DNA from: a sulfur-oxidizing endosymbiont of Gigantopelta aegis
GTDB lineage: Bacteria; Pseudomonadota; Gammaproteobacteria; GRL18
DNA: 64,000 nt
Assembly: GCF_016097415.1 (NCBI RefSeq)
Contig: NZ_JAEHGE010000001.1
Location: 3,025,157 to 3,089,156, forward strand
Reading direction: 5' to 3'
Each line of letters starts with the position of its first letter. Positions within the stretch are counted from its first letter, which is position 1. Positions 18,734 to 27,623 of this stretch are shown one piece after another. A program made the translations under genes and the position numbers. Under the pieces are notes generated by a model. The model did no database searches and was not told where the DNA came from. It saw nothing but the letters and a program-made list of their open reading frames with translations.

Positions 18734-19693
18734 TTATTTGGCACCAATGATAGTGAGACTCGCCACAAATTGCTCAAATTCAATGGCATATTTTTCTTGG
18801 CATTCACTGGCTCTTTGCTGCAATTCAATCATGTCGATAGATTGTGGCGATTTGAATGCCAGCACAATGATATTTTGGTCATTTTTTAATGATAAACAAA
18901 GGCTGGTAGCGGTGAAACTTTGTCTCAATGCTAACATGATGGGTAAAAAATCTTGTTCTTGCTGGATCAATAAATTAAAAACCAACACTCCCTCAGCACT
19001 TAATGCCTGATGACATTGTGTAAGAAAGTCAGACTTTGATAAGAATTCAGGTAGAGATTGACCATCATGTAAGTCAATTAGAATGACATCTTGATTTTTT
19101 AGCGGCGTATTTTCCAAAAAAGACGCGGCATCACAATTATGAATATTAATTTGAGGCACTTCAGGCAATTCGAAATACTGCTTGGCAATGGCGATGATAC
19201 GCTCATTAATATCCACTGCCTGTATTGCTAACTGTGGAAACCAGTGGTGTAAAAAGTGGATGATACTCCCGCCTCCCAGACCAAAGAGTAATAATGATTT
19301 TGGCTGTGATTTAAACAGCAGAAAGCTCATCATGGCACGGGAATATTGTTTGAGTAATTGATGTTTTTGCGCCAAATCTAATTGACTTTGTATGGCGATA
19401 TCATCATGAAGGTATAAAGAACGAATACTGTCACTCTGCCAAACTTCAACCTTAGCCCAGTGGGTTTCTTCAGCAATGAGTAAATTTTTCTTGGGCTTAA
19501 CACTCACAATTTTGCTTAATGTCGTCTGCCATTGAGGGTTTGCTTGTTCCTTGTCGATACGAACACATTGCCCCACTTCATTTTCATACCAACCGGTAAA
19601 GTGTTGTAAGGGTTCGACTTCATAAGCCCACCAAGTGCCATCAGCATCCTGTGCCCGCCAATGTGCCCAATCAGGGAGATTATGGCGAAGCAT
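18734..19693 (-). CDS. Spermidine-synthase-like protein (SAM-fold)
   Basis: The 319-residue protein has a Rossmann-type SAM/dcSAM binding core: LLLFGLGGGSIIHFL near residue 137, the acidic strand end AVDINERIIAIAKQYF, and DVILIDLHDGQSLPEFL. It is preceded by an N-terminal segment beginning LPDWAHWRAQDADGTWWAYE. The fold is that of spermidine synthase-like proteins, but the usual DSTDP aminopropyltransferase motif is replaced by DLHDGQ. True polyamine synthesis is therefore uncertain and a methyltransferase role is possible. Its ATG overlaps the upstream stop codon (TAATG), so it is translationally coupled to the small gene before it. Confidence 0.75.
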   Translation of the reverse strand: MLRHNLPDWAHWRAQDADGTWWAYEVEPLQHFTGWYENEVGQCVRIDKEQANPQWQTTLSKIVSVKPKKNLLIAEETHWAKVEVWQSDSIRSLYLHDDIAIQSQLDLAQKHQLLKQYSRAMMSFLLFKSQPKSLLLFGLGGGSIIHFLHHWFPQLAIQAVDINERIIAIAKQYFELPEVPQINIHNCDAASFLENTPLKNQDVILIDLHDGQSLPEFLSKSDFLTQCHQALSAEGVLVFNLLIQQEQDFLPIMLALRQSFTATSLCLSLKNDQNIIVLAFKSPQSIDMIELQQRASECQEKYAIEFEQFVASLTIIGAK

Positions 19694-20070
19694 TATTTAA
19701 GTCTCTGGCAGATGAAGCCACCCTGAAATAAAGCATCCAATGTAAACTGATGTTCGCATTCCGCCTCTTCCCAAGTACAGGTCCATTGGCGTCGTTGATC
19801 ATATTGACCACCGGTGATTTTGGTTTCAAAGAGGATGGGTTTATCATCAAGATTACTAAACAGGGAGTGGTCAACACCTAAAAAAACAGTGCTGACATTA
19901 ATAATACAATTGGGATCGGAAATTTTAAATAAGAAGCGATTTTCATCACTCATGGGGATATCAGTGGATTGCACTAATCGATCAGACTTAGCATACCAAA
20001 ATTTCCATTTTTCTAAATCTGATTCTTCGATAGGCGTTTTATTGATCAACGTATAGCGTTTAGTTTTCAT
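19693..20070 (-). CDS. Small unknown protein coupled to the spermidine-synthase-like gene
   Basis: The 125-residue soluble protein has no signal peptide or membrane segment. It has alternating beta-like stretches (RFLFKIS, IINVSTVFLGVDHSLF, PILFETKITGG), a pair of cysteines in CTWEEAECEH, and a Trp-rich start (EKWKFWYAKSD). I do not recognise a family. The one-base overlap with the following gene suggests joint expression and a linked function. I see no frame problem. Confidence 0.65.
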   Translation of the reverse strand: MKTKRYTLINKTPIEESDLEKWKFWYAKSDRLVQSTDIPMSDENRFLFKISDPNCIINVSTVFLGVDHSLFSNLDDKPILFETKITGGQYDQRRQWTCTWEEAECEHQFTLDALFQGGFICQRLK

Positions 20071-20169
20071 GGTGCAAATTGTATTTTTCAGTTTGAATCG
20101 GCAATTAATTTAGTTCATGATTGACCATTTTATCACCTAAATCAATCATTATTTATCGCCTATACAGTC

Positions 20170-20847
20170 TTAATGATGCTTATTTCCCAAACTTGCCCAA
20201 ATAGGATCGGCTTCATTGTCACCTAAGTCAGCAAAATCCATTGTAAGAAAATGTTCAATTTCAGCTCTTTTCCAAGGGGATTTTTCTTGTGGATAAATGG
20301 CTAATAAATGCACGCTATATGTCATATTAGATTTAATTTGTCGAATCATAGCGGGTAATTGCAAATCATCAATCCAGATCACGGTTAAGTCAACACCCTG
20401 TATCTGCCCTGAATATTGACTTGCCTCATAGCCTAACACTTTCAGACTGGCAGTTTTAGTTAATTGATTTAATAATTCAGGTGAAATTAAATGTTGTACT
20501 CGATCCCAGTTCGGCACCTGCCCTAAAGATCGTAAGTCTCCAGCGTTATATTCAATAATACGTTGTTGCTCTAAAAAAACATGACTGAAGGAAATGTCTT
20601 GAGCATTTTTTTCCCAGATTTCGATTTCATTTTTGTGCATATTTTTGGCTTCTTGATAGCTTTTTTCAACTCGATTTTTCGAACGCCAAAATTGCCATTG
20701 TTGTTTGTTTAGTTGTGGCTGTAATGCAATTTTAATTTGTCGTGTTTCATATAATGCAACAATTGGCTTGTCTGCATCTACACCGTTAAAAGCCGCTGCA
20801 TTAGCCGTTGCTATTGTCATGATGAAGCATAAAGAAATAAATATCAT
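20170..20847 (-). CDS. Secreted protein of unknown function
   Basis: The 225-residue product starts with a signal peptide (IFISLCFIMTIATANAAA). The mature chain is helical and charged in its first half (VEKSYQEAKNMHKNEIEIWEKN) and then has a more globular part (VIWIDDLQLPAMIRQIKSNMTYSVHLLAIYP). DLTVIWIDDLQLPAMI followed by a Ser/Thr-rich strand resembles outer-membrane-lipid-handling proteins that report on a conversion of substrate, but this is weak. It lies 99 bp upstream of the 125-residue gene on the same strand. Confidence 0.62.
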   Translation of the reverse strand: MIFISLCFIMTIATANAAAFNGVDADKPIVALYETRQIKIALQPQLNKQQWQFWRSKNRVEKSYQEAKNMHKNEIEIWEKNAQDISFSHVFLEQQRIIEYNAGDLRSLGQVPNWDRVQHLISPELLNQLTKTASLKVLGYEASQYSGQIQGVDLTVIWIDDLQLPAMIRQIKSNMTYSVHLLAIYPQEKSPWKRAEIEHFLTMDFADLGDNEADPIWASLGNKHH

Positions 20848-20958
20848 TTTGTATCGTAACCTATTAATTTTTCTTAATTAATGATCGTTAATCGAATGTA
20901 GTGGTAGCATATTATTGCTAAGAGCATGGCATCACGCCTATGCTCCCAGAGTATTTCC

Positions 20959-22587
20959 TTAATCCTCTCTTTCACGCCACTCATTACGCACCATGCGTCG
21001 TTCTTTGTCATGCCCATGCTCAGCACGCTTTTCTATACGCGAGGCTGTATTCATCACGTGATAAATAACATTTTGCTCCTGTACGCCGTGAAACAGATAA
21101 GCGCCCGGTCCTTGAGAATAAATAGCCACATCTTCTGCGGAATGCGTTTCAGAACTTAAAGGTACTAAAGCTTCTTGGTGAAAGCCTTGATCCTGAGTAT
21201 CAACAAAACTTAAATCAACGGTTCTTCCGGTATTAATTGCTTCTGCATAATGGGTATCACCACCTGTACCTAACATTGCAAAACCACGACCATTGGCATA
21301 GCTGACGGTTGTATAGGGCATGTTATCTTTAGCCAGGGAAATTTCAGCGGGGTTGCCGGAACTATCATTACCCAGCACATTACCTAAAATGGGATTACCA
21401 CGGGTAGGATAACCTGCAATAGTGAAAGCATGACTATGATCAGCGGTCACAATTATCAATGTATCGCGTGGGTCAGTGTTTTCCATAGCTGCTTTAATCG
21501 CATTAGAAAAAGCAATGGTATCATCCAAGGCGCGAAAAGCATTACCAGCATGATGTCCATGATCGATACGTCCACTTTCGACCATCAAAAAATAACCTTT
21601 ACGATTATTATCAAGAATATTAATTGCTTTTGTGGTCATTTCTGCAATAGAAGGTTCACCGGCATTATCATTGGGCAGGTCATAATTGTATTGCATATGT
21701 GAGCGGTTAAATAAGCCTAATAAGTGATCGATGTTTTCAGTGTCAATGGCATCAAACTGATCTTTATTCCAGACAAATGCTGCATTATCATATTGTGCGA
21801 CCCATTCTTCTGTTAAATTACGACCGTCTTCACGTTCGCCGGTCTTGCCCGCATCTTCAAGATCATCACGATTACGAGGCCAGAAGCTACGGCGACCACC
21901 ACCCATGGCGACTTCAATACCATCACCATAAGGAAATTCAATTAATTGACGGGCTATATCCTTACAACCATTCTCTTTTGCTTCTAGTGGCAAGTCTCGA
22001 TCATCTTCCCAATTACGTTCAGGTGTATGGGCATAAGTTGCTGCAGGTGTTGCATGGGTTAATCGAGCAGTTGTTACAACTCCCGTAGACATACCGGCTT
22101 GTTCTGCTTGTTCAAGGAAGGTTTTTAAATGGGCATTTTGGGACGAGGCACAATCACCTCGGGTCACGCTTTGATCGACACTGATGACTCCTGCCTTACT
22201 TTTAATACCTGACATCATGGCAGTCATAGTACCCGCTGAATCAGGGGTTTGTTGATTGGTATTATAGGTTTTAGAAAGTGCCAGATAAGGCATTTTTTCG
22301 AAGCTCAGTAAATTTTCTTCGCCGCTTTCACCCCGCAATTGTCCTTCTAAAATGCGTGCAGCGGTGACGGTTGAAATTCCCATTCCATCGCCCACAAATA
22401 AAATAACATTTTTTGCCCGGTGTTTATTCGCTCTTAATTGCTGAGCATCTTCTATGCTTGATGCACCCGCTTCATACCAAAGTTGTGCGCTTTCGTTAGC
22501 ATTAACATTAGAAAAATCATTAGCCAATACTGTTAGCGGTAATACTGTCGATAATACGAGAGAGAGTCCTTTACCTGTCATGTTCAT
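20959..22587 (-). CDS. Alkaline phosphatase (PhoA-type)
   Basis: The preferred start is the ATG at 22587, which has GAGG eight bases upstream and gives a signal peptide (GLSLVLSTVLPLTVLANDF); the frame is open to 22626. The 542-residue protein has the alkaline phosphatase metal and nucleophile motifs: NVILFVGDGMGIST, the nucleophile Ser in QTPDSAGTMTAMMSG, MVESGRIDHGHHAGN, IIVTADHSHAFTIAG and SETHSAEDVAIYSQGPGA. It should release phosphate from monoesters in the periplasm. It is longer than E. coli PhoA, as many marine PhoA-type enzymes are. IS copy 2 lies just upstream and may separate it from an older promoter. Confidence 0.92.
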   Translation of the reverse strand: MNMTGKGLSLVLSTVLPLTVLANDFSNVNANESAQLWYEAGASSIEDAQQLRANKHRAKNVILFVGDGMGISTVTAARILEGQLRGESGEENLLSFEKMPYLALSKTYNTNQQTPDSAGTMTAMMSGIKSKAGVISVDQSVTRGDCASSQNAHLKTFLEQAEQAGMSTGVVTTARLTHATPAATYAHTPERNWEDDRDLPLEAKENGCKDIARQLIEFPYGDGIEVAMGGGRRSFWPRNRDDLEDAGKTGEREDGRNLTEEWVAQYDNAAFVWNKDQFDAIDTENIDHLLGLFNRSHMQYNYDLPNDNAGEPSIAEMTTKAINILDNNRKGYFLMVESGRIDHGHHAGNAFRALDDTIAFSNAIKAAMENTDPRDTLIIVTADHSHAFTIAGYPTRGNPILGNVLGNDSSGNPAEISLAKDNMPYTTVSYANGRGFAMLGTGGDTHYAEAINTGRTVDLSFVDTQDQGFHQEALVPLSSETHSAEDVAIYSQGPGAYLFHGVQEQNVIYHVMNTASRIEKRAEHGHDKERRMVRNEWRERED

Positions 22588-22648
22588 TGATACATCCTCA
22601 TAATTTGAACCATTGTTGATAGTCAAATATTAGCAAGGAAATACTTGA

Positions 22649-23599
22649 TTACCCATAAAGCTCCGCCATTTTTAGGAGCTTTCCATTCATAGGTGGCGTT
22701 TTCATCGCCACGCATAAAAACCTTGGCATCATGTCTTTTAAGTTAAAGCGTCTATTAAACCGATAACAAAATTCAGCAAGATACCGAGGTAAATGTTTTG
22801 AGTTAATGGAATGATAGCTTCCCTTCATAGAGTTTTTAATATTACCTATCATAGTGTTAACCCAGATAAACTCAATTTTATCAACACTTGCCGCACCACC
22901 ACCCGTGACGATTGGAACATGCTTACAGTCAGCTTCTTTAACCGCAGGAAAACAATTTAACCCATCTGAGTAAACAGTACTTCCAGGTGTTAAATGAGTT
23001 TGTGCCCATCGTTTTATTTCACTGGATTTAAACCCTTTAAGCACATTTAAATTCATTGCAATCGGGTGTCCATCTTCATTAGTAGAAACGGCTGCAACGA
23101 ACGGTGTTTTATTTTCTGAACCACGACCTCTGGAGCCGCCTCTGTGCTCACCACCCCAGTAGGCATCATCAATTTGAATGATGCCTGATAAAGGTTTACT
23201 GTCATCACGTTCTTTCATAACCTGCATGATCTTTTGTTTCATACTCCAGGCTGTATTGTAGCTTACCTTAAGCTGTCTCTTTAATTCTAATGCTGAAACC
23301 GCTGTCTTCAATTGAGTCATAAGATGAATCGCTAAAAACCACTTAGATAAAGGCAGTTTGGTACTATCAAATATTGTCCCACAGGTTGCTGATGTCTGAT
23401 GATGACAATGGTGGCACTGATAAAGATGGCGATGTTCTAGAGTGCAATAAGTCTTATTGCCACACTCTGGGCAAACAAATCCATCAGGAAATTTCCATTT
23501 AAATAAGGCTTGTCGGCACTGTTTGTCAGTGCCATAATCATTAAAAAGCTCAAATAAACTATAACCTTCTTGAAACTGAATTTTATTTTTTGACATCAT
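22649..23599 (-). CDS. IS1595-family transposase (ISXO2-like DDE)
   Basis: I take the start at the ATG pair at 23599/23596, which follows GGAG by 4-7 bases; the frame is open to a GTG at 23611. The protein has an N-terminal zinc ribbon (CPECGNKTYC...YQCHHCHHQT). The catalytic domain follows with IIQIDDAYWGGEHRGG near residue 145 (first acidic site), TVYSDGLNCF (second) and VNTMIGNIKNSMKGSYHSI near the end. The stop lies within the terminal inverted repeat. This copy is the reference for reading the broken one at 11934. Confidence 0.95.
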   Translation of the reverse strand: MMSKNKIQFQEGYSLFELFNDYGTDKQCRQALFKWKFPDGFVCPECGNKTYCTLEHRHLYQCHHCHHQTSATCGTIFDSTKLPLSKWFLAIHLMTQLKTAVSALELKRQLKVSYNTAWSMKQKIMQVMKERDDSKPLSGIIQIDDAYWGGEHRGGSRGRGSENKTPFVAAVSTNEDGHPIAMNLNVLKGFKSSEIKRWAQTHLTPGSTVYSDGLNCFPAVKEADCKHVPIVTGGGAASVDKIEFIWVNTMIGNIKNSMKGSYHSINSKHLPRYLAEFCYRFNRRFNLKDMMPRFLCVAMKTPPMNGKLLKMAELYG

Positions 23600-23626
23600 T
23601 CTACTCCACACATAATCTATACTTTA

Positions 23627-23675
23627 ATTATAGTATAATTATAGTATAATTATAGTATAATTATAGTATAATTAT
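23627..23675. repeat. 11-bp tandem repeat upstream of transposase (copy 2)
   Basis: The same 4.5-unit ATTATAGTATA array as in copy 1 is present, with no change. Each unit supplies a TATAAT on the transposase strand. Identical copy number in both insertions suggests recent movement. Confidence 0.85.
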
Positions 23676-23761
23676 CGAAATATGGCGGAGCTTTGTGGGT
23701 AATCAAGAGGAAATATGACAATGATATTATGCTTTTATGAACAAAACATGTCACTTAATAC

Positions 23762-23869
23762 TGGTGCGCTTCGCTCCTCAGCAACAGCCTACTTTGTCTA
23801 CAAATGATGTAAGAACGTCTACAAATGATGCCAGAACAGTAGGATGCTGCTGAGGAACGAAGCGTATCA
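23762..23869. repeat. Imperfect 31-bp inverted repeat with a 21-bp tandem repeat in its loop
   Basis: The arms 23762-23792 and 23839-23869 pair at about 26 of 31 positions around TCGCTCCTCAGCA / TGCTGAGGAACGA. The loop holds two 21-bp units (23797-23817 and 23818-23838) beginning TCTACAAATGATG. The arm resembles the perfect stem at 30160-30236, so both belong to one repeat family. It lies between IS copy 2 and the 3' end of acnB and could act as an acnB transcript-end hairpin. Confidence 0.75.
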
Positions 23870-23894
23870 CAAAGAGTACAAACGATACTGTTAA

Positions 23895-26429
23895 CTATAA
23901 GTACTCAGACATTTCATTAAAGTTCAGATACTGATAGATTTCACCATCACTCGCTAAGGCTTTAACTGCGTCCTGATATTCAGCAACTGAGGGCATTCTG
24001 CCCATGGTTGAAACAACCGCAGACAGTTCCGCAGAAGCAAGAAAGACCTTAGCATCTTTACCTAAGCGATTGGGGAAGTTTCGAGTTGACGTGGAAACCA
24101 CATTTGACTCATCCGCGACCCGTGCCTGATTACCCATACATAAGGAACAACCCGGCATTTCAGTTCTTGCACCTGCACGGCCAAAGATACTGAATACACC
24201 TTCATTGATCAGTTGTTTTTCATCCATCTTAGTCGGTGGTGCAATCCATAAACGGGTTGGAATCGCTCCCCCGCCATTATTCAGATGAGCTGCAAGCACT
24301 TTAGAGGTCGCACGATAGTGGCCAATATTGGTCATACAAGAACCAATAAAGACTTCCTGAATTTCCTGTCCGGCTAAGTCAGACAGTAACTTGACATCAT
24401 CTGGATCATTCGGGCAAGCCAGAATGGGTTCTTTAATGGTATCTAAGTCAATTTCAATGATATCAGCATATTCTGCATCGTCATCCGGCCCTAATAATTG
24501 TGGGTTTTCCAACCAGGTTTGCATGCCATCAATACGACGTTGCAAGGTCTTAGCATCCTGATAACCTTCACGGATCATCCAGCTTAATAAGGCGATGTTT
24601 GATTTTAGATATTCAATCACCGGCTCTTTGTTCAAATGCACCGTACAACCATTGGCTGAACGCTCTGCTGAGGAATCAGCTAATTCAAATGCCTGTTCAA
24701 CTTTCAGATCGGGTAGGCCTTCGATTTCAAGAATACGGCCATTAAATACATTGATCTTATTGGCTTTATCAACGGTGAGTTTACCATCCTGAATCGCTTG
24801 CCAGGGAATGGCGTTCACTAAGTCACGCAGGGTAATACCCGGCTGTAAAGCCCCTTTAAAGCGAACTAATACTGACTCAGACATATCCAAAGGCATCACG
24901 CCCATTGCTGAAGCAAAGGCCACAAGACCAGAACCGGCTGGGAATGAAATACCTAGAGGAAAACGGGTATGGGAATCACCACCCGTACCGACTTGATCAG
25001 GCAATAACATCCGGTTTAACCAGGAGTGAATAATGCCATCACCCGGACGCAGTGAAACACCACCACGCTGGGTAATAAAGTCCGGTAGACTGCCTTGTAG
25101 TTTAATATCAACAGGCTTGGGATAAGCTGCTGTGTGACAAAAACTTTGCATGACTAAGTCAGAAGCAAAACCCATACAGGCCAGTTCTTTCAGCTCATCA
25201 CGGGTCATTGCACCGGTCGTGTCTTGTGAGCCAACGGTGGAAATTCTAGGTTCACAATAAGTACCGGGACGGACACCATCAACACCACAGGCTTTACCGA
25301 CAATTTTTTGTGCCAAGGTAAAACCTTTGCCAGTATCTGCGGCTGTAAGTGGACGAGTAAAAATATCCGTTGGCTCTAAGCCCAAAGCTTCACGGGTTTT
25401 ATCCGTCAGGCCACGACCAATAATCAGCGGAATACGACCACCGGCTTGCACTTCGTTTGGCAAGGTATTAGGGCTGAGGTCAAAGGTGCTGATCACATTG
25501 CCCTGCTGGTCAATAATTTCACCGGCATAAGGCTTAATGGTGATCACATCACCGGTATTTATTTTTGACACATCACATTCAATCGGTAATGCACCTGAAT
25601 CTTCTGCGGTGTTAAAGAAAATTGGCGCTATTTTGCCACCTAATACCACCCCCCCCTGACGCTTATTAGGCACATAATCAATATCATCGCCCATGTGCCA
25701 TAACACTGAGTTAATCGCTGATTTTCTTGATGAACCCGTACCCACTACATCACCGACATAGGCAATTGCATAGCCTTTTTTCTTCAATTTTGCAATCGTA
25801 GTCAAAGCATCTGGCATTTTGGTCACTAGCATGGATTTAGCATGTAGGGGAATATCAGGACGCGACCAGGCTTCTGTGGCTGGAGACAGGTCATCGGTAT
25901 TAGTTTCACCATCGATTTTTAACACTGTCACGGTGATGCTATCGGCTAATTTAGCTCGACTGGTAAACCACTCACCAGCTGACCAGGCATCGACAATTTG
26001 TTTGGCATAGGGGTTTGTTTTGGCTTTTTCCATAATGCTATGCCAGGCATCAGCAATTAATAAGGCGCGGGATAAGGCCGTTACAACGATAGGCGCTAGT
26101 TGTTCATTGTCCAATAAATCAACCAAGGGCTGAATATTATAACCACCACCCATGGTACCAAGAATTTCAGTGGCTTTTTCAGGACTGACGAGAGGAGAAC
26201 TTTGTTTACCTGTGACAATATCATTAAGGAACTCAGCTTTTACTTTAGCCGCATCGTCAACACCGGGGGGAATACGATTAATGAACAAGTCCATTAAAAA
26301 GTCTTCTTCACCTGCCGGTACTTGCACTAATAATTCAATTAATTGTGCGGTTTGTTGTGTATCCAGAGCCAATGGTGGCAAGTCCTGCTCAGCGCGCTCG
26401 GTCACATGTTGTCTGTATTCTGTTAACAT
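23895..26429 (-). CDS. acnB: Aconitate hydratase B
   Basis: AcnB interconverts citrate and isocitrate in the TCA cycle using a 4Fe-4S cluster. The 844-residue protein begins MLTEYRQHVTERAEQ as AcnB does. It shows GETNTDDLSPA, GTGSSRKSAINSVLW, the SVGSQDTTG and GGDSHTRFPLGISFPAGSG blocks, and the cluster cysteines in FIGSCMTNIGH and PGCSLCMGNQA. It is slightly shorter than the E. coli enzyme (865) because it lacks a small internal insertion and the extreme C-terminal tail. The 282-bp gap to the divergent ABC genes holds both promoters; I see no repeat there. Confidence 0.97.
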   Translation of the reverse strand: MLTEYRQHVTERAEQDLPPLALDTQQTAQLIELLVQVPAGEEDFLMDLFINRIPPGVDDAAKVKAEFLNDIVTGKQSSPLVSPEKATEILGTMGGGYNIQPLVDLLDNEQLAPIVVTALSRALLIADAWHSIMEKAKTNPYAKQIVDAWSAGEWFTSRAKLADSITVTVLKIDGETNTDDLSPATEAWSRPDIPLHAKSMLVTKMPDALTTIAKLKKKGYAIAYVGDVVGTGSSRKSAINSVLWHMGDDIDYVPNKRQGGVVLGGKIAPIFFNTAEDSGALPIECDVSKINTGDVITIKPYAGEIIDQQGNVISTFDLSPNTLPNEVQAGGRIPLIIGRGLTDKTREALGLEPTDIFTRPLTAADTGKGFTLAQKIVGKACGVDGVRPGTYCEPRISTVGSQDTTGAMTRDELKELACMGFASDLVMQSFCHTAAYPKPVDIKLQGSLPDFITQRGGVSLRPGDGIIHSWLNRMLLPDQVGTGGDSHTRFPLGISFPAGSGLVAFASAMGVMPLDMSESVLVRFKGALQPGITLRDLVNAIPWQAIQDGKLTVDKANKINVFNGRILEIEGLPDLKVEQAFELADSSAERSANGCTVHLNKEPVIEYLKSNIALLSWMIREGYQDAKTLQRRIDGMQTWLENPQLLGPDDDAEYADIIEIDLDTIKEPILACPNDPDDVKLLSDLAGQEIQEVFIGSCMTNIGHYRATSKVLAAHLNNGGGAIPTRLWIAPPTKMDEKQLINEGVFSIFGRAGARTEMPGCSLCMGNQARVADESNVVSTSTRNFPNRLGKDAKVFLASAELSAVVSTMGRMPSVAEYQDAVKALASDGEIYQYLNFNEMSEYL

Positions 26430-26711
26430 AAAATCTCTCTAACTACTCTCTAACTGATTAAGCCTGACACGATTTATTCCCCTGAGGGAGGGCAAAAGAG
26501 TCAGACCGACTAAAAATATTTTACCGTCAATTATAGCCTAAAATGGGCTTATTACCCATTATCTTTACAACAGCAAATAGAAAATAGCTCAAAATGGGGT
26601 TTTAGAAACGGAGGCTTTGCTACTTGAGTTGGTCTTTCTTTACAAAGATAACGGGTATATCAGCATCAACCACTATATAATATCTGCAATTTCATTGATC
26701 ACCCTGCAGCC

Positions 26712-27623
26712 ATGACCGCCATACTTGAAGTATATTCTCTGAGCAAAAGTTATCAGAAAACCACTGTGGTGGATAATATCGCCTTTAAAATCAAGCAAGG
26801 TCAGTGTTTTGGTATGCTGGGACCTAATGGCGCGGGCAAAACCACCACGATGGAGATGATGGAAGGTATTTGTGAGCCCTCTTCCGGGCAAATTTTATAT
26901 AAGGGCGAGCCCATCGGGCAGTTATTTCGCTCCCAATGCGGCATTCAATTTCAAAATACCTCTCTACAAGACTTTCTGACCGTCAGAGAGACCCTTAAAC
27001 TCTTTGCCGGGCTCTATCCACACAGCTCAGACATTGATGATCTAATTGCACGTTGTCATTTGACTGAATTTCTTGATAGTGACAATCGCAAGCTATCCGG
27101 TGGACAACGCCAACGTATGTTGCTGGCCATTGCCCTGATCAATGATCCAGAAATCGTTTTTCTCGATGAACCGACTACCGGCCTCGATCCCCAGGCACGG
27201 CATAATTTCTGGGATCTGATCAAAAATGTGCTCAGCCGTGGGACGACAGTTATTCTTTCTACCCATTATATGGATGAGGCGGCTGAACTCTGCGACGAAA
27301 TCATTATTATGGATCATGGCCATATTATCGCTCAGGGTTCACCCACTGAGCTATTACAGCAACACTTTAGTGAACGGCTGGTGCGAATTCCTCAAAGCTA
27401 CTTATCCTCTGAACATTTAGCCGAATTGACCGCTAAGCATCCCGATTTAATCCACCATGCTCAGCTACAAGGTGATGACTGGACTGAAATACCCACCAGT
27501 GATGTGAATCAGACCATGAAATACTTATTAGATGAAGGCATTGACCTGAGCTTTGTGCAAATTCGTCAACGAAACCTGGAAGATCTCTTCTTGCAACTGA
27601 CCGGGAGAGATTTACGCTTATGA
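26712..27623 (+). CDS. ABC transporter ATP-binding protein (ABC-2 exporter type)
   Basis: The 303-residue ATPase has Walker A GPNGAGKTTTME near residue 37, signature LSGGQRQRM near residue 130, Walker B IVFLDEPTTGLDPQ and the H-loop STHYMDEA. A C-terminal extension of about 80 residues ends in the NLEDLFLQLTGRDLRL pattern found in drug- and NodI-type ATPases. It pairs with the membrane subunit that overlaps its stop by 4 bp. The cargo is unknown. Confidence 0.93.
   Translation: MTAILEVYSLSKSYQKTTVVDNIAFKIKQGQCFGMLGPNGAGKTTTMEMMEGICEPSSGQILYKGEPIGQLFRSQCGIQFQNTSLQDFLTVRETLKLFAGLYPHSSDIDDLIARCHLTEFLDSDNRKLSGGQRQRMLLAIALINDPEIVFLDEPTTGLDPQARHNFWDLIKNVLSRGTTVILSTHYMDEAAELCDEIIIMDHGHIIAQGSPTELLQQHFSERLVRIPQSYLSSEHLAELTAKHPDLIHHAQLQGDDWTEIPTSDVNQTMKYLLDEGIDLSFVQIRQRNLEDLFLQLTGRDLRL

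Larger units (their letters stand above)
22644..23707 (-). mobile_element. IS1595-family insertion sequence, copy 2 (1064 bp, intact)
   Basis: It has the same 26-bp inverted ends as copy 1 and its own 8-bp target duplication AGGAAATA (22636-22643 and 23708-23715). The different duplication shows that this copy inserted on its own and not as part of a composite transposon. Its transposase frame is intact, so it can probably move and could act on copy 1 as well. Confidence 0.96.

Noticed and set aside
11929..23707. Composite transposon bounded by the two IS1595 copies
   Set aside because: Each copy has its own 8-bp target duplication (TCATTTTT and AGGAAATA), so they inserted separately, and no single outer duplication is present.
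23797..23838. Two 21-bp direct repeats as a possible CRISPR array
   Set aside because: The units abut without spacers, there are only two, and no cas genes lie in the window.
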